From Spongilla lacustris (taxonomy: Eukaryota > Porifera > Demospongiae > Spongillida > Spongillidae), in contig OX442422.1 in NCBI GenBank assembly GCA_949361645.1, forward strand, positions 6,729,534-6,793,533: a DNA stretch of 64,000 nucleotides. Reading direction: 5' to 3'. Position 1 is the stretch's first letter; every line of letters begins with the position of its first letter. Below the pieces are notes generated by a model. That model was not told the DNA's origin. It saw only the letters and a list, made by a program, of their open reading frames with translations, and ran no database searches. The translations under genes and the position numbers were made by a program. This document shows positions 37,194-49,054 of the stretch, in pieces.

Positions 37194-39155
37194 GCTGTCA
37201 CAAGCATTTTAGTCAATTATAACATAACCAAGCGTGCAATTAGAACATGCTGTACGTATACGTGATATATTGTGCGCATGTAGCAATTAAAAGTATATGT
37301 ATAATGACATATAACCAGATACCTCAACTGCTCAACCCTCGGTTAACACCATTAAGCATCACTGCATATTCAAACCATTACCCAATCCCTCACCTCACAC
37401 CATTACATATATATGTTATAATCAGCACAAAAGCATCATACAGGCACTGGTAGAAGTAAATAGATTATGGTTATTAGGAGCTCCATATGGCGGAGCGGGT
37501 TGTCAAAACGGAGTGCAAGTTTGAGGTTACTGTTTTTTGAAGTGCATGTATTTGCTCAGTAACCAAATGAAGTTGCATGATCTGCCTTGCCATGTACAGC
37601 TTGTATTTTAAGATGCATGCCGCCTTGTGCTGGAGTTGCTAGCTTGTGGTATATAAACGCATGCATGCATGCAGGATGTAGTAACCGCAACAGGACCATG
37701 CATGCAAAGGTGCAGTCTGATAATCGCTAGTAAGGCTTGGCTCTCGTGCATAATCAGCCAATCTCTTGGCTTTAGTAGACTATATATATAATACCAAATG
37801 AAATTTGCACTAGCTCTTCTGCGTGATCATACACTAGGCAACACGTTGCGCGCATGCAAATCAAATGAACATGGGTAAAAGTTTTATTACGCAGCATGCA
37901 AGTTGCCTAGTGTATGATTGCCTTAAAAGGATGCATGCCGAATCGTTATACCTATGGGAACTAGGGCTGTTTGTGGTAAACACCTTTGCCGCATGCAGTA
38001 CTGATCTACTCGTGCAGAACGGATGCATGGCTGCTTAAGCGCGCTTCACTGGTATACTTGTAAGATATATGTATGCAAAGGTGCTGATAATCTCACGCTC
38101 TCATGTTCAGTCTCCACATATACATCATCAAGAGCATTAAAATACCTAAACAGTAGACACACTAATGCATGCATTATATAGAACGCTTCAAGCATCTTTT
38201 CTACATCTTGGTAGCCAGCATCGGCATAGAAGGACCCAAGCAGGGGTAGTGCATATCCACCTGGCAAATGTATATGCATGTGTAGCGCGCATGACCGGTG
38301 ACCGTTATGCAGGAGCTTTGAGAAAGATGAAATGCACTGACTGGCCTAGTGAAATGTATTTACACATGCATGTGTAGCCTGTGGCGTAGTGTGGTTGTTG
38401 AGCGCCTGGGGACATAATGCAATAATGGCGACCCCCCCCTCTTACAAATAAAGGGGCGGATCTAGGATTTTGCAGAGAGGGTTGGTAGGCAGCCGCAAGG
38501 GCGGAGAGGGATATGACAGGCCTCGATCCTCCCAGCAAGGGGGTATGCAAATTAAGGTAGGAAGTCACTATGTTTCAAAACGACTTGATTTTTTTATTTC
38601 CTATACAGGTTTTAGTGCTGACTATAATTTACAAATCTCAGGATTTATCGGAACTTCTTTGATTTTTAATAAATCGCTAAAGTTCTAAAATTCATTGTTC
38701 ATATCTCAGCGGAAGAGCATAGATATATATTGCAATTTGAGGACAATCATTAGACCATACAATGATGGATATAAATCTACTTTTTAGGTTTTTGTGATTG
38801 ATACTTCAAAAGCATTGATGTTTTCAAAGTCGAAAATCACAAAAACATGATTTGCAAAATTTGTACGTCGCAAATTTCTTTTTTAAGAACTACATACATT
38901 CTATTTATACGTATCTACATTTTGTACGAGTTCGATTTCGCAATGTGTCTCCGTATCCCAAAGTTTAAAAATTGAAAGAAAAAACCCACCTCTTTGATAT
39001 TAGAACAGTTTTCCCGCTCAAAGCGCGCTGTTTTGCTACCAAAAAGATTGACTTCCTGTCTGGATATGTGGCCACGCCTACAAGGTACCACCCAATTGCT
39101 AATATACGACCCGGTCGACGTCGGTACTTTTGACGTGTTAGGTTGTTGTTCGGTG

Positions 39156-39273
39156 TATATAAACGATTAGGCAACGAGCTCGTCGTTTTTCAGTTGGCGG
39201 ACTACTTCAAACATCAATGGCGATATTCGATGAATTGAGAACGTTTAGCGGCCTGTGTTACTGGTGGCAATGA
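39156..39273 (+). promoter_or_regulatory. Possible core promoter with TATA box and short first ORF
   Basis: TATATAAA at 39156-39163, an initiator-like TCAGTT at 39190-39195 and an ATG at 39217 (ATCAATGG context) opening an 18-codon frame (MAIFDELRTFSG start). CRE-like TGACGT sits upstream near 39131. No downstream exon was identified, so the gene itself is unproven. Confidence 0.35.
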
Positions 39274-40109
39274 TATTGGGAGCCTATCAGAAGAGCCTCT
39301 CAGATAAGTTTTATGATCTCGTGCTATGGGAGAGATCAATATAGGCCTAATTGTGATCTCATACGATCATGCACGATGAAGTCATTGGCAATCAATGGTG
39401 AACCTCAGGTCATGGCCTTGTTACATGTCGTTGCGTAGTGCACTTATAGAAAAGGGTATGCGCATGCAAGTTTTCTAATATCTATGATGTATCACTATAA
39501 AGGGTGGAGCACAACACCTGTACATGGGCTATTCCATTATTTAATTATACACCCCTACGGTGGTACAGAGCATATGTCCCGAGGGGCGGGGGGTGGAACA
39601 AAATAGAAGCTTGTTCAGAGGGTATTTACAAGTCTGTCCCCGGGGGGGGGGGGGGGGGGGGGGGGAGGTCGTGATATAAGATATAATATAAGCGTGTCCT
39701 CCAGTGGTACTTTTATATATTGTCCCACGTTTGCAATTATTGTGGTTAAATAATGGAATAGCCCTATCCATTGACAGCCAAAGAATTACAACCATCATAA
39801 GATATCTTGGGCTTGAACACTAAACCATTCTTGATCCTTGTGTTCTATGTTCCCCACTCACTGAATGCATTGTAGGTAAAAAGAATCATTATTATTATTA
39901 TTATTTTTACAAAACACAACCCACATAGTTCAATATATGAATTACAACACACGCCCTAAGAAGCACAAACACAGTATGTTGCTCCTTTGTGGCGTCCTCC
40001 CCACTGGTCTGAAGGGTGTTGACATGTTGATGAGGTGGTTGTAATAACAGTGCAATACCACTCATTTCCATGGTAGCAGTAACTGCAAAAGTGCACAAAA
40101 CTGATTACA

Positions 40110-40126
40110 CACACACACACACAACA

Positions 40127-40188
<62 letters not shown>
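40110..40188. repeat. (AC)n microsatellite
   Basis: Nearly continuous AC dinucleotides with two short interruptions near the left end. Confidence 0.95.
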
Positions 40189-40191
<3 letters not shown>

Positions 40192-40244
40192 CACAAATTT
40201 GATGACCAGGAGTTTGATTAGCATCTTCATGGCCAATGTCACTT

Positions 40245-40435
40245 CAGCCTCATCAACCCTTCATAAGTTTCCACAACCCAGCGTAGCCTGAAGGACACCC
40301 TGCAATTACTGAGGGCTGTGAGGCACATTGGGGGCGGGGCATGCTTTCTATTCTTGTGCTTCTTCATCCACACTGTCACACAGATGACACCCAACAATGA
40401 ATATGACGAGGACTGATGGTACCACCCAGCTGAGA
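40245..40435 (-). CDS. Possible membrane-spanning exon of an Ig-like gene fragment
   Basis: A long pyrimidine tract and CAG precede an open stretch on the minus strand. Depending on the frame it gives SLLGVICVTVW followed by basic KKHKNRK, or WVVPSVLVIFIVGCHLC. Both look like a membrane anchor. The frame cannot be fixed because the neighbouring exons are not joined convincingly. Confidence 0.35.
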
Positions 40436-41350
40436 AGTGTGGGAAGGAGGCAGAGGGGGAAGAGGGGTATTGGGAAAGGACACAGAAAGAAGCTAACATG
40501 GTACTTACTGTGGCATACACACAAGGTTTTAATTGGTAACAGCTTATAACACTATCACCACAAAGTATTTTGTGTACATTGTAACATTCCAATAAATAAT
40601 TAGCTTTTTTTGGCAGAAGGTCAGGTATCAATCCTTATCAAGATGTACACAAATCTTGAAAAGGATTGGTACCCGGCCTTCTGCCAAAACATGATGGTTG
40701 GGCTATGCCCAGCTACTGCAAGATTACTAAAGATATTTAAAGCAATAGTCCAAATACATACCACACTCAGCATCTGTGATGAAACACCTAGGGGCATGTC
40801 CACGACCCCCAGGAGTACCCAGAGGAGTTTGCTAGTTCCCCTAGTTTATCCATCTATCATGTGATGATGTGCGCTAAATATATAACCAGCAGCTGTCTAA
40901 TCACAGTTGGCGGCTATTTTTCAACCAGTTCGGCTAAAAATGATGTTTAATCTCTTGCCAAGACTAAAGAAGTTATGGTTAATATTGTGTGCAGTAGTGG
41001 ATCACACACATTACCACTTTTGCACATCAGCAAAAATAACACATTCACAGCTTCTGTAGCAATTAAACCTTATCGATCTGCGCTGCTTTCATCTAATGGA
41101 AGTCACTGTTTGCACAGACAATAAGACATGGCTGTTCCTGACAGGACATTACATTTGAAATAAATTAATTAGATCATATGAATTGAATTTATGGTTAGTC
41201 CAGTATGCGTGCATGCTGCTTGACTTAATATGAGTAACTTATTTTCAGTTCATTCAAGAGAGAAGCAGCAACCTCTCGCAAAATGGCATCTTTTACTAGA
41301 ATATTTATAATACATTGAGACCCCCTCTCTCCACCTAGGAACACCCCATA

Positions 41351-41401
41351 TACCCATGTTCCCTATATACCCATGTTCCCTATATACCCATGTTCCCTAT
41401 G
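41351..41401. repeat. 17-bp minisatellite, three copies
   Basis: Unit TACCCATGTTCCCTATA repeated three times, the last with one changed base. Confidence 0.9.
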
Positions 41402-41433
41402 TCCCCCATTGTGTGTTGTAGATGTGTGTTGCC

Positions 41434-41600
41434 CTACATAGTACATATTACAACACATCTCCCCTCTGGTTTAGACTTCAGCTGCCTCGAAAATGTGGCT
41501 ATGGTCACATGTACCTGCATAGTACAGGGTACAAATTCATTTACTCGTTGGCGCTTCAGGACCAAGCAACAGCTGTGCATTAGCAACATCACCATCCTCC
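41434..41600 (-). CDS. Ig-like exon fragment
   Basis: Minus-strand frame reads EFVPCTMQVHVTIATF and later GRCVVIC before a stop. The VPCT...V.V...C.V.C spacing matches the better preserved fragment at 41751-41905. It is probably an extracellular-domain exon or its relic. Confidence 0.35.
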
Positions 41601-41750
41601 AGTGGGGAATGTGGTACGAAACACATTTTGGATGGTGTGCCCCAAACTTATCATTTGTTTTATTTTTTGCCTCCCACATCAGTTTTTGAAGGCCACTTCA
41701 TATGAATGGAAATAACACACCTGCAGGGTTGTGAAGCACAACCTCCCCTA

Positions 41751-41905
41751 TTATGTCCCATTGCCTAGGTCCACACATTGGATTGGCAGGTCTCCTTCAC
41801 CCCATGGCACCTTCACCTCCAGCACTGAGGTGGTACAGGGCACCAGCACACTCCCTGGGTCCCTGTTAGAGGCAGTAATGCAGTGCTTACTGCAAAAGGT
41901 CACAG
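41751..41905 (-). CDS. Ig-like extracellular exon fragment
   Basis: After a TCCCAG acceptor (phase 1) the minus strand reads VTFCSKHCITASN, then SVLVPCTTSVLEVKV and DLPIQCVDLGN, and stops. The C-T-x-S-V-L...L-x-V-x-C-x-D pattern is shared with the exons of the 53-63 kb array (MCTRSVLSV...LVVECRD). This suggests one family of extracellular proteins. Stop and missing partners make it partial. Confidence 0.45.
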
Positions 41906-43387
41906 CTGGGATATTTAAAAAACTACTTATCACTCTCTGTAAACATCCTAAAAATGGCCTGAAAATGCGTACATACATGGATGAATGCATTGGGGGTGGG
42001 GAGGTAGAAGGAAAAAAGGTGTGGGGAGGCCAGGAGGAGGCATACACATTGGATTATAGTATACAACTACTTGAGCAAAATATGACTAAGTTCTAAACTA
42101 TTTGATCGTTTTGAGTCCTGTCAGATACAGGATGCTTAAATATACGTGATTTGCTAACACAACCACCGATATATAGAATGTAGCCTCGATACGTTTTGAC
42201 CACTGAAGCGAGAATGCCAATGAATTCTGAAGCTATTGGTGTGATTTTCATTTCTTAGAAGTGTTCCTATCTCGAGTTATGGGTGGTCAAGAAGAAGAAC
42301 AACAACAACGAGAAATACGGTGGGACTGGGTACGAGATTAGTCAAGTGTTTTGTTCTCCACAACCACGCGGTTTTAAGACATCTAACAAACACGGAACTG
42401 CTCGTTTTCGACTGCTTGTTCGACGATGACAAAGAGCTAAGCGATCCGATTGATAGGAGTTCCGTTAGAAGCGGGTCCCGTTTTTGTAATGACATTCATA
42501 ATTGGGGTCAAATCCTATATGAGAGTTACTATCGTAACTCTCGATACTGGACATAGGTTGCTATTATACATGTACCATTTTGTTATCCTATACATGTAGT
42601 GCATGCTTAATGTTGAATCAATGCATGATTGGAGGGTATGACAGGTACATGTAACAATCAGGACATTCTATGACTAGCAAATAACACTGCACCCTCTCAG
42701 ATATAGATGAAATTTGGAATATATATATATATATTATATGATTTGTACCAATTAGACAGAGGGCAAGAAAATTACTAGTACACCTTGTGCTTCAACTTTT
42801 TTTTGGCACTGGTGATAAATGATATAATGTACATATGTACATACTTCAGCACTGTTGAAAACACTAGTACAGCACACACACAATGTACCACCCCACACAG
42901 TGAAACCTTGCTTGTTCAATGATTCTAATTGTTGCCACTGCTACTGCTTTTTGAAGCTCCGTTTCAAGGAGTAGGATCAATGCATCGAGATCTGCATGCT
43001 CGTGCCAAATGTCCAACCTGTTTTCTCTCTTGAATGAACTGAAAATGAATAAAGCCATGTGGTGGGCGTGGGAGGCCATGTGGAGCTGGACGATCCTATG
43101 AAAGTGACAGAATGAAATTGTGTGAATGGGGTTACATGTTTGTTAACTAGCTGGTGGAACACAATGTATCAAAATAATCACCCCCGGTCTGGGCACTACA
43201 TCTATTAGTGGTAATTAACCTATGTGGCACGTATCCGGTTCGGTGCATGCGCACGTCATTCGCTTTGCCAATTGACGCTTTTAGTAACTTAGTGAAGTTG
43301 TTTTTCTCAAAATGCCTTCACGTCCGGAACAGATAGGAGCTAAATGACGAGCAAAGTACCTCAAAACTCGTTACGACTTATTATAGA
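41906..43387. other. Intergenic, one unrecognised small ORF
   Basis: A plus-strand frame at 42320-42556 (78 codons, HAVLRHLTNTELLVFDCLF) has no recognised family and could be chance. The rest shows no coding signal. Confidence 0.4.
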
Positions 43388-44119
43388 TTCTGCCTGAGCG
43401 AGCTACAAAGCAGAGCCTGAAAAGAAACAGACCTCTCGACATGCATGGTATCGAGCAGATCCTGAAAAGGAAGGAACGGGCTGCTAAAATACAACGATAT
43501 TGGCAGAGTCCTGAATGTGCTCGCTCGGCGAAAAGAGTTAAGGTCGCTCAAAGGTATGTCGTACCTGTACATATACACGTAGCTACCTACATGTACTCTT
43601 ACAACATTTGTACGTATAGTGCGTGCATTTCTGCGACTACATGTACATGTACACTCATTTACCGGTACTGGCACTTTTTTTTGTGAGGTCAGGTGTGTAT
43701 CTGTATTACATCAACAGTTGTGGATTTATCCTACACGTTATTGAATGGGGTCTGTTTTTAACACGTAACTAATACAATGTGTATATGTAATGTTAACTGC
43801 TGCTAATTATTTTGTTTACCACTGTAGCTACTCCCTGTATGAACCAAACCATACCGTACTATGGGAGTGTAAGGGTGGCCTAGACAAGGCTATTCTAAAG
43901 AATAGCATACTGTTAGATGAGTTAAATGATGCCTTTTGCAAAACCCATCCGTGGTTAGCACAAAAGGTCTGTACTAGATCTGCACATGCAGCTGTTAGTG
44001 AGGTTTGGGCAGGTGCATTGCTTAACAAGGCACTGAGCATGCGTAGAAAAAAAGCAGGTGAATTTCTATGTGATGTTCAGGCTATTAATGTAGCTGATAG
44101 TGACATTCTTGCTGCTTAG
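43388..44119 (+). pseudogene. Helitron-like ORF fragment, left arm of an inverted pair
   Basis: Exon 1 up to 43553 and exon 2 43828-44119 join across a GTATGT...TGTAG intron as KVAQ-SYSLYEPN. The N-terminal part repeats a D-P-E-K-E-R-A-A-K motif typical of the start of Helitron-type proteins, but two frames are used, so there is an indel near 43465. The protein ends soon after KKAGEFLCDVQAIN. It is a partial inverted copy of 45110-45800. Confidence 0.55.
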
Positions 44120-45790
44120 CATGACCCTAGCCCCTACAGCTAGTTTTCATTCTGCCTCCAAACCAGCAGTTGTGTTACAATCGTTATTTAGCTTTCTAGT
44201 TCATATGCTGCTCTAGCTCTTGGTCCATTCTACTGTCCCTGCTGTTTCATCAAATTCATCTATGCAGAGCATCTTTACAACCTCTGAACCCACTTTAGAG
44301 AGCATGTCTATGTTAAACTGGTCACATGCCTTTCTTGTTGCAAATAGGCACACAGAAGACAAACCCTGACCTAAAAGTTCTTGGAACTATTCAACAGCTG
44401 TGCATGTAATAACAGTGGCTTTGTGCAACTGAGTAATTGTTTTATCTGAAATACAATTACCCATGACCTCGTTTAACAAGTGACCAAATTCAGGGTCTCG
44501 TTTTTGTCTCTCATTAATAGTCAGTTCATCATACTTTACAGTTTCCCTCCAGATGTTCACTGATGTCATGCAGCCTAGCCTTGCGGCAATTACTTTGTTG
44601 CAAAAGATATTCTGAAACACCATTGAACCATACTGGAGGGAGCTGTAGTATGTCCCCAACAAACAGGACATTCATTGCCCCAAACCATTGGCAACTTCCA
44701 AACACTTCTTCAAGTCTAAGGTGTACATAAGCTAAACAGAGGCTGCTAAGCATGCTGACCTCATCAATAATGATTAGCTTAAGATGTTTGAAACCGTTTC
44801 TCATCATTTTCAATGATTCTTTTGGAAGTGGCCAATAACTTGATGTTTTAGAATCGTTCTATTGGCAATTGGATAAGCCTGTGAACGGTGACACCATCTA
44901 TATTAAATGCAGCTAAAGTGGGGGCAGTTAGTGCACACCGTACAGAGTCTTTATTATCCTTCCATAATTCATTACCATGGCTCTGATGGTATGAATTTCC
45001 TGTTCCACCAACCCTGCTAATGAACATGCACAGGGGGTTATTTTTAATACAGGAATATTTGCCATTTTGGTGAGAAAGATGGTCACTGCATGTACTTTTA
45101 TTGCATTAATAGCACGAACATCATGTAGAAATTCACCTGCTTGTTTTCTACACATGCTCTGTGCCTTGTTAAGCAATGCACCTGCACAAACCTCACTAAC
45201 AGCTGCATGTGCAGATCTAGTACTGACCTTTTGTGCTAACCACGGATGGGTTTTGCAAAAGGCATCATTTAACTCATCTAACAGTATGCTATTCCTTAGA
45301 ATAGCCTTTTCTAGGCCACCTTTATACTCCCTTAGTACAGTATGGTTTGGTTCATACAGGGAGTAGCTACAGTGGTAAACAAAATAAATACTGAAATTAG
45401 CAGCAGTTAACATTACACATTGTATTAGTTACGTGTTAAAAACAGACCCCATTCAATCACGCATAGGATAAATCCACAACCATTGATGCTATTCATTACA
45501 ACCACATATAGTGAAGCTATTAAAGCATCAATACATATACACATCTGACCTCACAAAAAATGGAAGTAAGTAAGTACCGGTAAATGAGTGTACATGTACA
45601 TGTAGTCGCAGAAATGCACGCACTACGTACAAATGTATTAACAGTAGGTAGCTACGTGTATATGTACAGGTACGACATACCTTTGAGTGACCTTAACTCT
45701 TTCGCCAAGCGAGCACATTCAGGACTCTGCCAATATCGTTGTCTTTTAGCAGCCCGTTCCTTTTCAGGATCTGTTAGATACCTTGCGCGT
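43440..45790. repeat. Large inverted repeat, arms about 650-700 bp
   Basis: 43440-44080 is the inverted counterpart of about 45110-45790, including the intron and both splice sites, with scattered substitutions. The roughly 1-kb centre holds the helicase part and is present once. Confidence 0.75.
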
Positions 45791-45800
45791 TGGGTATCCA
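44387..45800 (-). pseudogene. Helitron-like protein with Pif1 helicase domain, degenerate
   Basis: On the minus strand: exon 1 about 45800-45681 (DPEKERAAKRQRYWQSPECA), intron with GTATGT and TGTAG, then exon 2 from 45366 (YSLYEPN...LLDELNDAFCKTHPW). Farther on are a Walker A-like VGGTGNS near 45000, AAFNIDGVTVHRLIQLPIE near 44880, the Walker B region KLIIIDEVSMLSS near 44750, and FVGDILQLPPV near 44650. This is Pif1/Helitron helicase order. Frameshifts divide it, and the Walker A Lys is Asn. No Rep nuclease domain is visible. Confidence 0.7.
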
Positions 45801-45842
45801 ACTGATCAATTGCGCATCAGAGTACATATAAAAATGAATAAA

Positions 45843-46135
45843 ACAAGTAAATAAAAAACATTCTCTATGAGAAAGTTGGTGATATATAGGATTTGAAAGT
45901 AATGGTGGTGTAAAAAGGAAGGAAACAAGGGTCTGATAATAAGGGAAAATGGAATAGTCCTATATTTAGCACACAAACAACATACTATCCTAGATGTAGA
46001 AATGTGCTAAATATAGGACTATTCCATTTTCCCTTATTATCAGACCCTTGTTTCCTTCCTTTTTACACCACCATTACGTTCAAATCCTATATATCACCAA
46101 CTTTCTCATATAGAGAATGTTTTTTATTTACTTGT
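45843..46135. mobile_element. Foldback element with about 131-bp arms
   Basis: 45843-45973 and 46003-46135 are nearly perfect reverse complements separated by 29 bases. They would form a long hairpin. No open frame; probably a MITE or foldback transposon. Confidence 0.8.
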
Positions 46136-46451
46136 ATCTACGTTCAACATGACTGCTACCCATCGAAAAATGCACAATGGGCAAGTATAAGGCTAGATAA
46201 TCAAGCTCAATAATCAATAATCCCCTCAGGACAAGCTCAATAAATTTCCCACCCTATGAGGATATGCTCAATAAAGATACACACATACTATCTGTCCTTC
46301 ACTGTACCTAGATGCGTACTACCATGGATTGTCAGACCCACACTGTCCAGCAGGGGAGCCACCAAATCCACAATGCCACAAAAATGTCAGCACACACACA
46401 CCTGCTCCGGAATATCCAACTAATGTAAAGGACCACTACCGAAGGGTTTAC

Positions 46452-46704
46452 TACCAGGCAACTAATCACAACTGCTATTGCAAACAGATTTGACCAAAAG
46501 GGTTCTCAAATGCTTCAGAAGTTAGAAATGGTTATGACAACTACATGTAATATTACTGAATCCATTGTGCTGGAAGAAGCAATCAAAGAGATAACTTCAT
46601 TCTATGGAGCAGCTGACTTGAATAGTGATCGTCTTAGGACACAGCTCTGTGCCTTGCATACCAGTAGTGCAAGCCCATTGGTGGACTGTAATTGCATATC
46701 TTAA
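46452..46704 (+). pseudogene. hAT-type transposase fragment
   Basis: Reads ITTAIANRFDQKGSQMLQKL, then EITSFYGAADLNSDRLRTQL. The NRFDQ helix, a leucine-rich segment and a late FYG..L...L..QL motif are usual in hAT transposases and related zinc-finger MYM proteins. Only about 85 codons remain and no DDE core or inverted ends were seen. Confidence 0.4.
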
Positions 46705-48480
46705 AGCCAGAAACAGTGTGGAAAAGGAATATTACTGTGAGGAAATGAAATGACAAGGTTGATCTTTGTAATGCCAGTAACAAATGCTGTGAGTGAATGT
46801 TGAAAACATGGCTCCATACGACAATTGGTCAAGCAAGGTTGAATTGGTGTTTCATCCTACACGTACAAAAAAGCAAACAGATATCCAAAATATGACCAGC
46901 ATTGCGAATGACTTCATTAAAAGAAACGAAAGTCGTTTGAGCATATTTGGGTGATTTGTGTAAGTGCAGTTACCACTCTGGTCCTAAGTTTCGCTTCATT
47001 TACAGAGTGATACAACCCTTGCACATGCATAATATTAAAAGGGGGGACCAAAGCCCCCCAAGCCACCCCCTTGCCTACGGGCCTAAACAGTTATGAACAA
47101 TGTGATGTGTCAGTAATTGATTATGTATGTCCATAATTGAAAAGAGACACCTCATTACTGAGTCCATGTTTTGAAGCTCGTAACGACTAAAATCAAAATA
47201 TGAAAAAGGATTCAAACACCACAATCATTTTTTATGTTAACATACACACTCCATGTCATACGGCAATGGTATGCGCAAGGTGTTTACAGAACGCCATGCA
47301 GCAATCATATTTGGAGGGGTGGTTACTAAATTCAGTACAGTGGACTTCGTGCACTAATCCAGAAGGTAAGCCTACAACGCCGATGAGTAAGAGAGATGTG
47401 GCTGATAGAATTCTCACTCCAAGAATAGTGACTGTTGTCCCAAACAACGCAATCGTATTTCACGAATAATCGATACAATATGACAAAGGAGATACATCAC
47501 AGGTGTTGTATAACGCCATTTCAGTGGCAAATATACATACCAATGAAGAATGCATGCAATACCAATGCACTTTTTAAAATAAAATAACTGCTATGACTTT
47601 ATAATGCACACAATCATTATGCAGGTTAGTGAGCACTTCAGCAAAGGTGAGAGAGGACATGTGAGGAGGTCAACTGTTGGCAGAGGCTGCCAACCAAAGG
47701 TCTGAATAGGTTCATAGTACTTTAATTGGAAGATTGCCCCGCCTCCATTCTTCTCTCATGATCGTTGTCCACCTCTTGCAAACCAGAATATTTTGTCTAT
47801 TTTCAACCAGCGTTAAAATACTGCCATAGAATGTATAAAGTAGGGCACACATAATGCTTCAAAAAACATTCAAAAAAAAGTTATACTTCGTTTATTTTTT
47901 GTGACAATTCAATTCTCCACATAATGCATTTTTAAGAACTGCAGATTGTGCAGGAAGAATATTAAAAGATACAAAACAAGCAAACTAAAAACGATAAGAA
48001 TAGAAAGTTCATCACAAAAATGCTCAGTGAAAACCTTTTATGCCAAGCCATCCAAACCGACTGCAATCCAAAAAGAGGACAATTAAATCACATTTATCCA
48101 GGCAACAAAATGATGCTACCTAAAATAAAGCCTTGCAACACAAAATGCTAATATTCACAGCACACCAAACCATGTAACACTTCTCAGGAACTGCAGGGTG
48201 TCTTTGACAAGCTACCTGAAAATTAGGAGGCAGGACCTGAACATTCTTGCTATGTTGGGTTGATAAGGCAGAAATGACATGTGGCAATAAAGATGATGGT
48301 CAAACTGTTGTATCGCACCATACTTCCTGGTCACCAAGTACATGGACTTATGGTAACTTAGCTACTATATGCACATAATTTGAAGAAAGCTTTATTGAAC
48401 CCAAAGTTTCAGTGATGTGATTAATGTAAAAGATACAAATACTGTACGGTGCTGCCCTTAATATTACTTTTTGGCACTTA
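46705..48480. other. Region without a supported gene
   Basis: Short open frames near 47200-47469 on both strands have no recognised family. The rest is AT-rich with no clear exon. Confidence 0.45.
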
Positions 48481-48486
48481 AAGGTT

Positions 48487-48832
48487 GACATTAACTTGAT
48501 CGTGACTGGATAGCTGCTCTCTGTGGGAACACCATACTCCCCGTGGTGTACAGCATATCCACCCTGGCCGTACCCAGCTACACCTTCTGCAGCATCACCC
48601 TGCGCGTGGTAGACATAGATGACCACCCCCCCAACTTCCCAAGGAGTGCTGTCAACTTCTCTATCCCAGGGGGTTCCTCCTCCCCAGTCTCTTGGCCCAT
48701 GGACCTGGCAGTGGATGTGGATGAAGGCATAAACTCCACCCAGAACTACTACATCAACACCACCAATCCGGCCGTTAACACCGCCTTCTACCTGGGTCCA
48801 CAGACGCCATATTATTGTTTCCAACAGCTTCT
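48487..48832 (+). CDS. Cadherin-like exon
   Basis: Frame reads TFCSITLRVVDIDDHPPNFP, the D-x-D-D-x-P-P-x-F calcium-binding end of a cadherin repeat. Next comes the start of another repeat (SAVNFSIPGG) and LAVDVDEGIN, the D-x-D/E-G-x-N site. Calcium-dependent extracellular adhesion is the family role. The stretch is clearly GC-richer than its surroundings. The upstream border is uncertain and no further cadherin repeats are found nearby, so it is an isolated exon or a pseudogene fragment. Confidence 0.6.
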
Positions 48833-48921
48833 AGCAAGCATGAGGCAGGTAGTGACCCTAGGTATGATCACCAGAAAGGTGGTCTTATACTGATTCCCCC
48901 AGTTTCCACCCACAGCCGCCA

Positions 48922-49054
48922 AGCAGAGAGCAACAACCATGCCTACTGGAGGAACCATCATGCTCGGCGCCGTTGCGAGCGCGGCTTGGGGCGTTTCACT
49001 CTCAAGTTGTGTAGTGCTGTTGGTCATCGCTGCCCAGTGCCTGTGGCTAAATGT
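48922..49054 (+). CDS. Possible membrane-anchor exon near the cadherin-like exon
   Basis: After a CACAG acceptor a frame reads TGGTIMLGAVASAAWGVSLS and continues through SSCVVLLVIAAQCLWL to a stop, a good single membrane span. Joining to the cadherin-like exon is plausible but not proven. Confidence 0.4.

Larger units (their letters stand above)
37194..40238. other. Largely gene-free region
   Basis: Contains many GCATGC words (37.6-38.3 kb), a GGGGCGGATCTAGG fragment at about 38452 resembling the ends of the element at 15720, a poly-G run at 39642-39665 and an AC repeat at 40110-40188. No coding gene could be supported apart from a possible promoter near 39.15 kb. Confidence 0.5.

Noticed and set aside
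41751..42096. Plus-strand 121-codon frame
   Set aside because: Antisense to the Ig-like exon fragment; no recognisable domain and no splice context.
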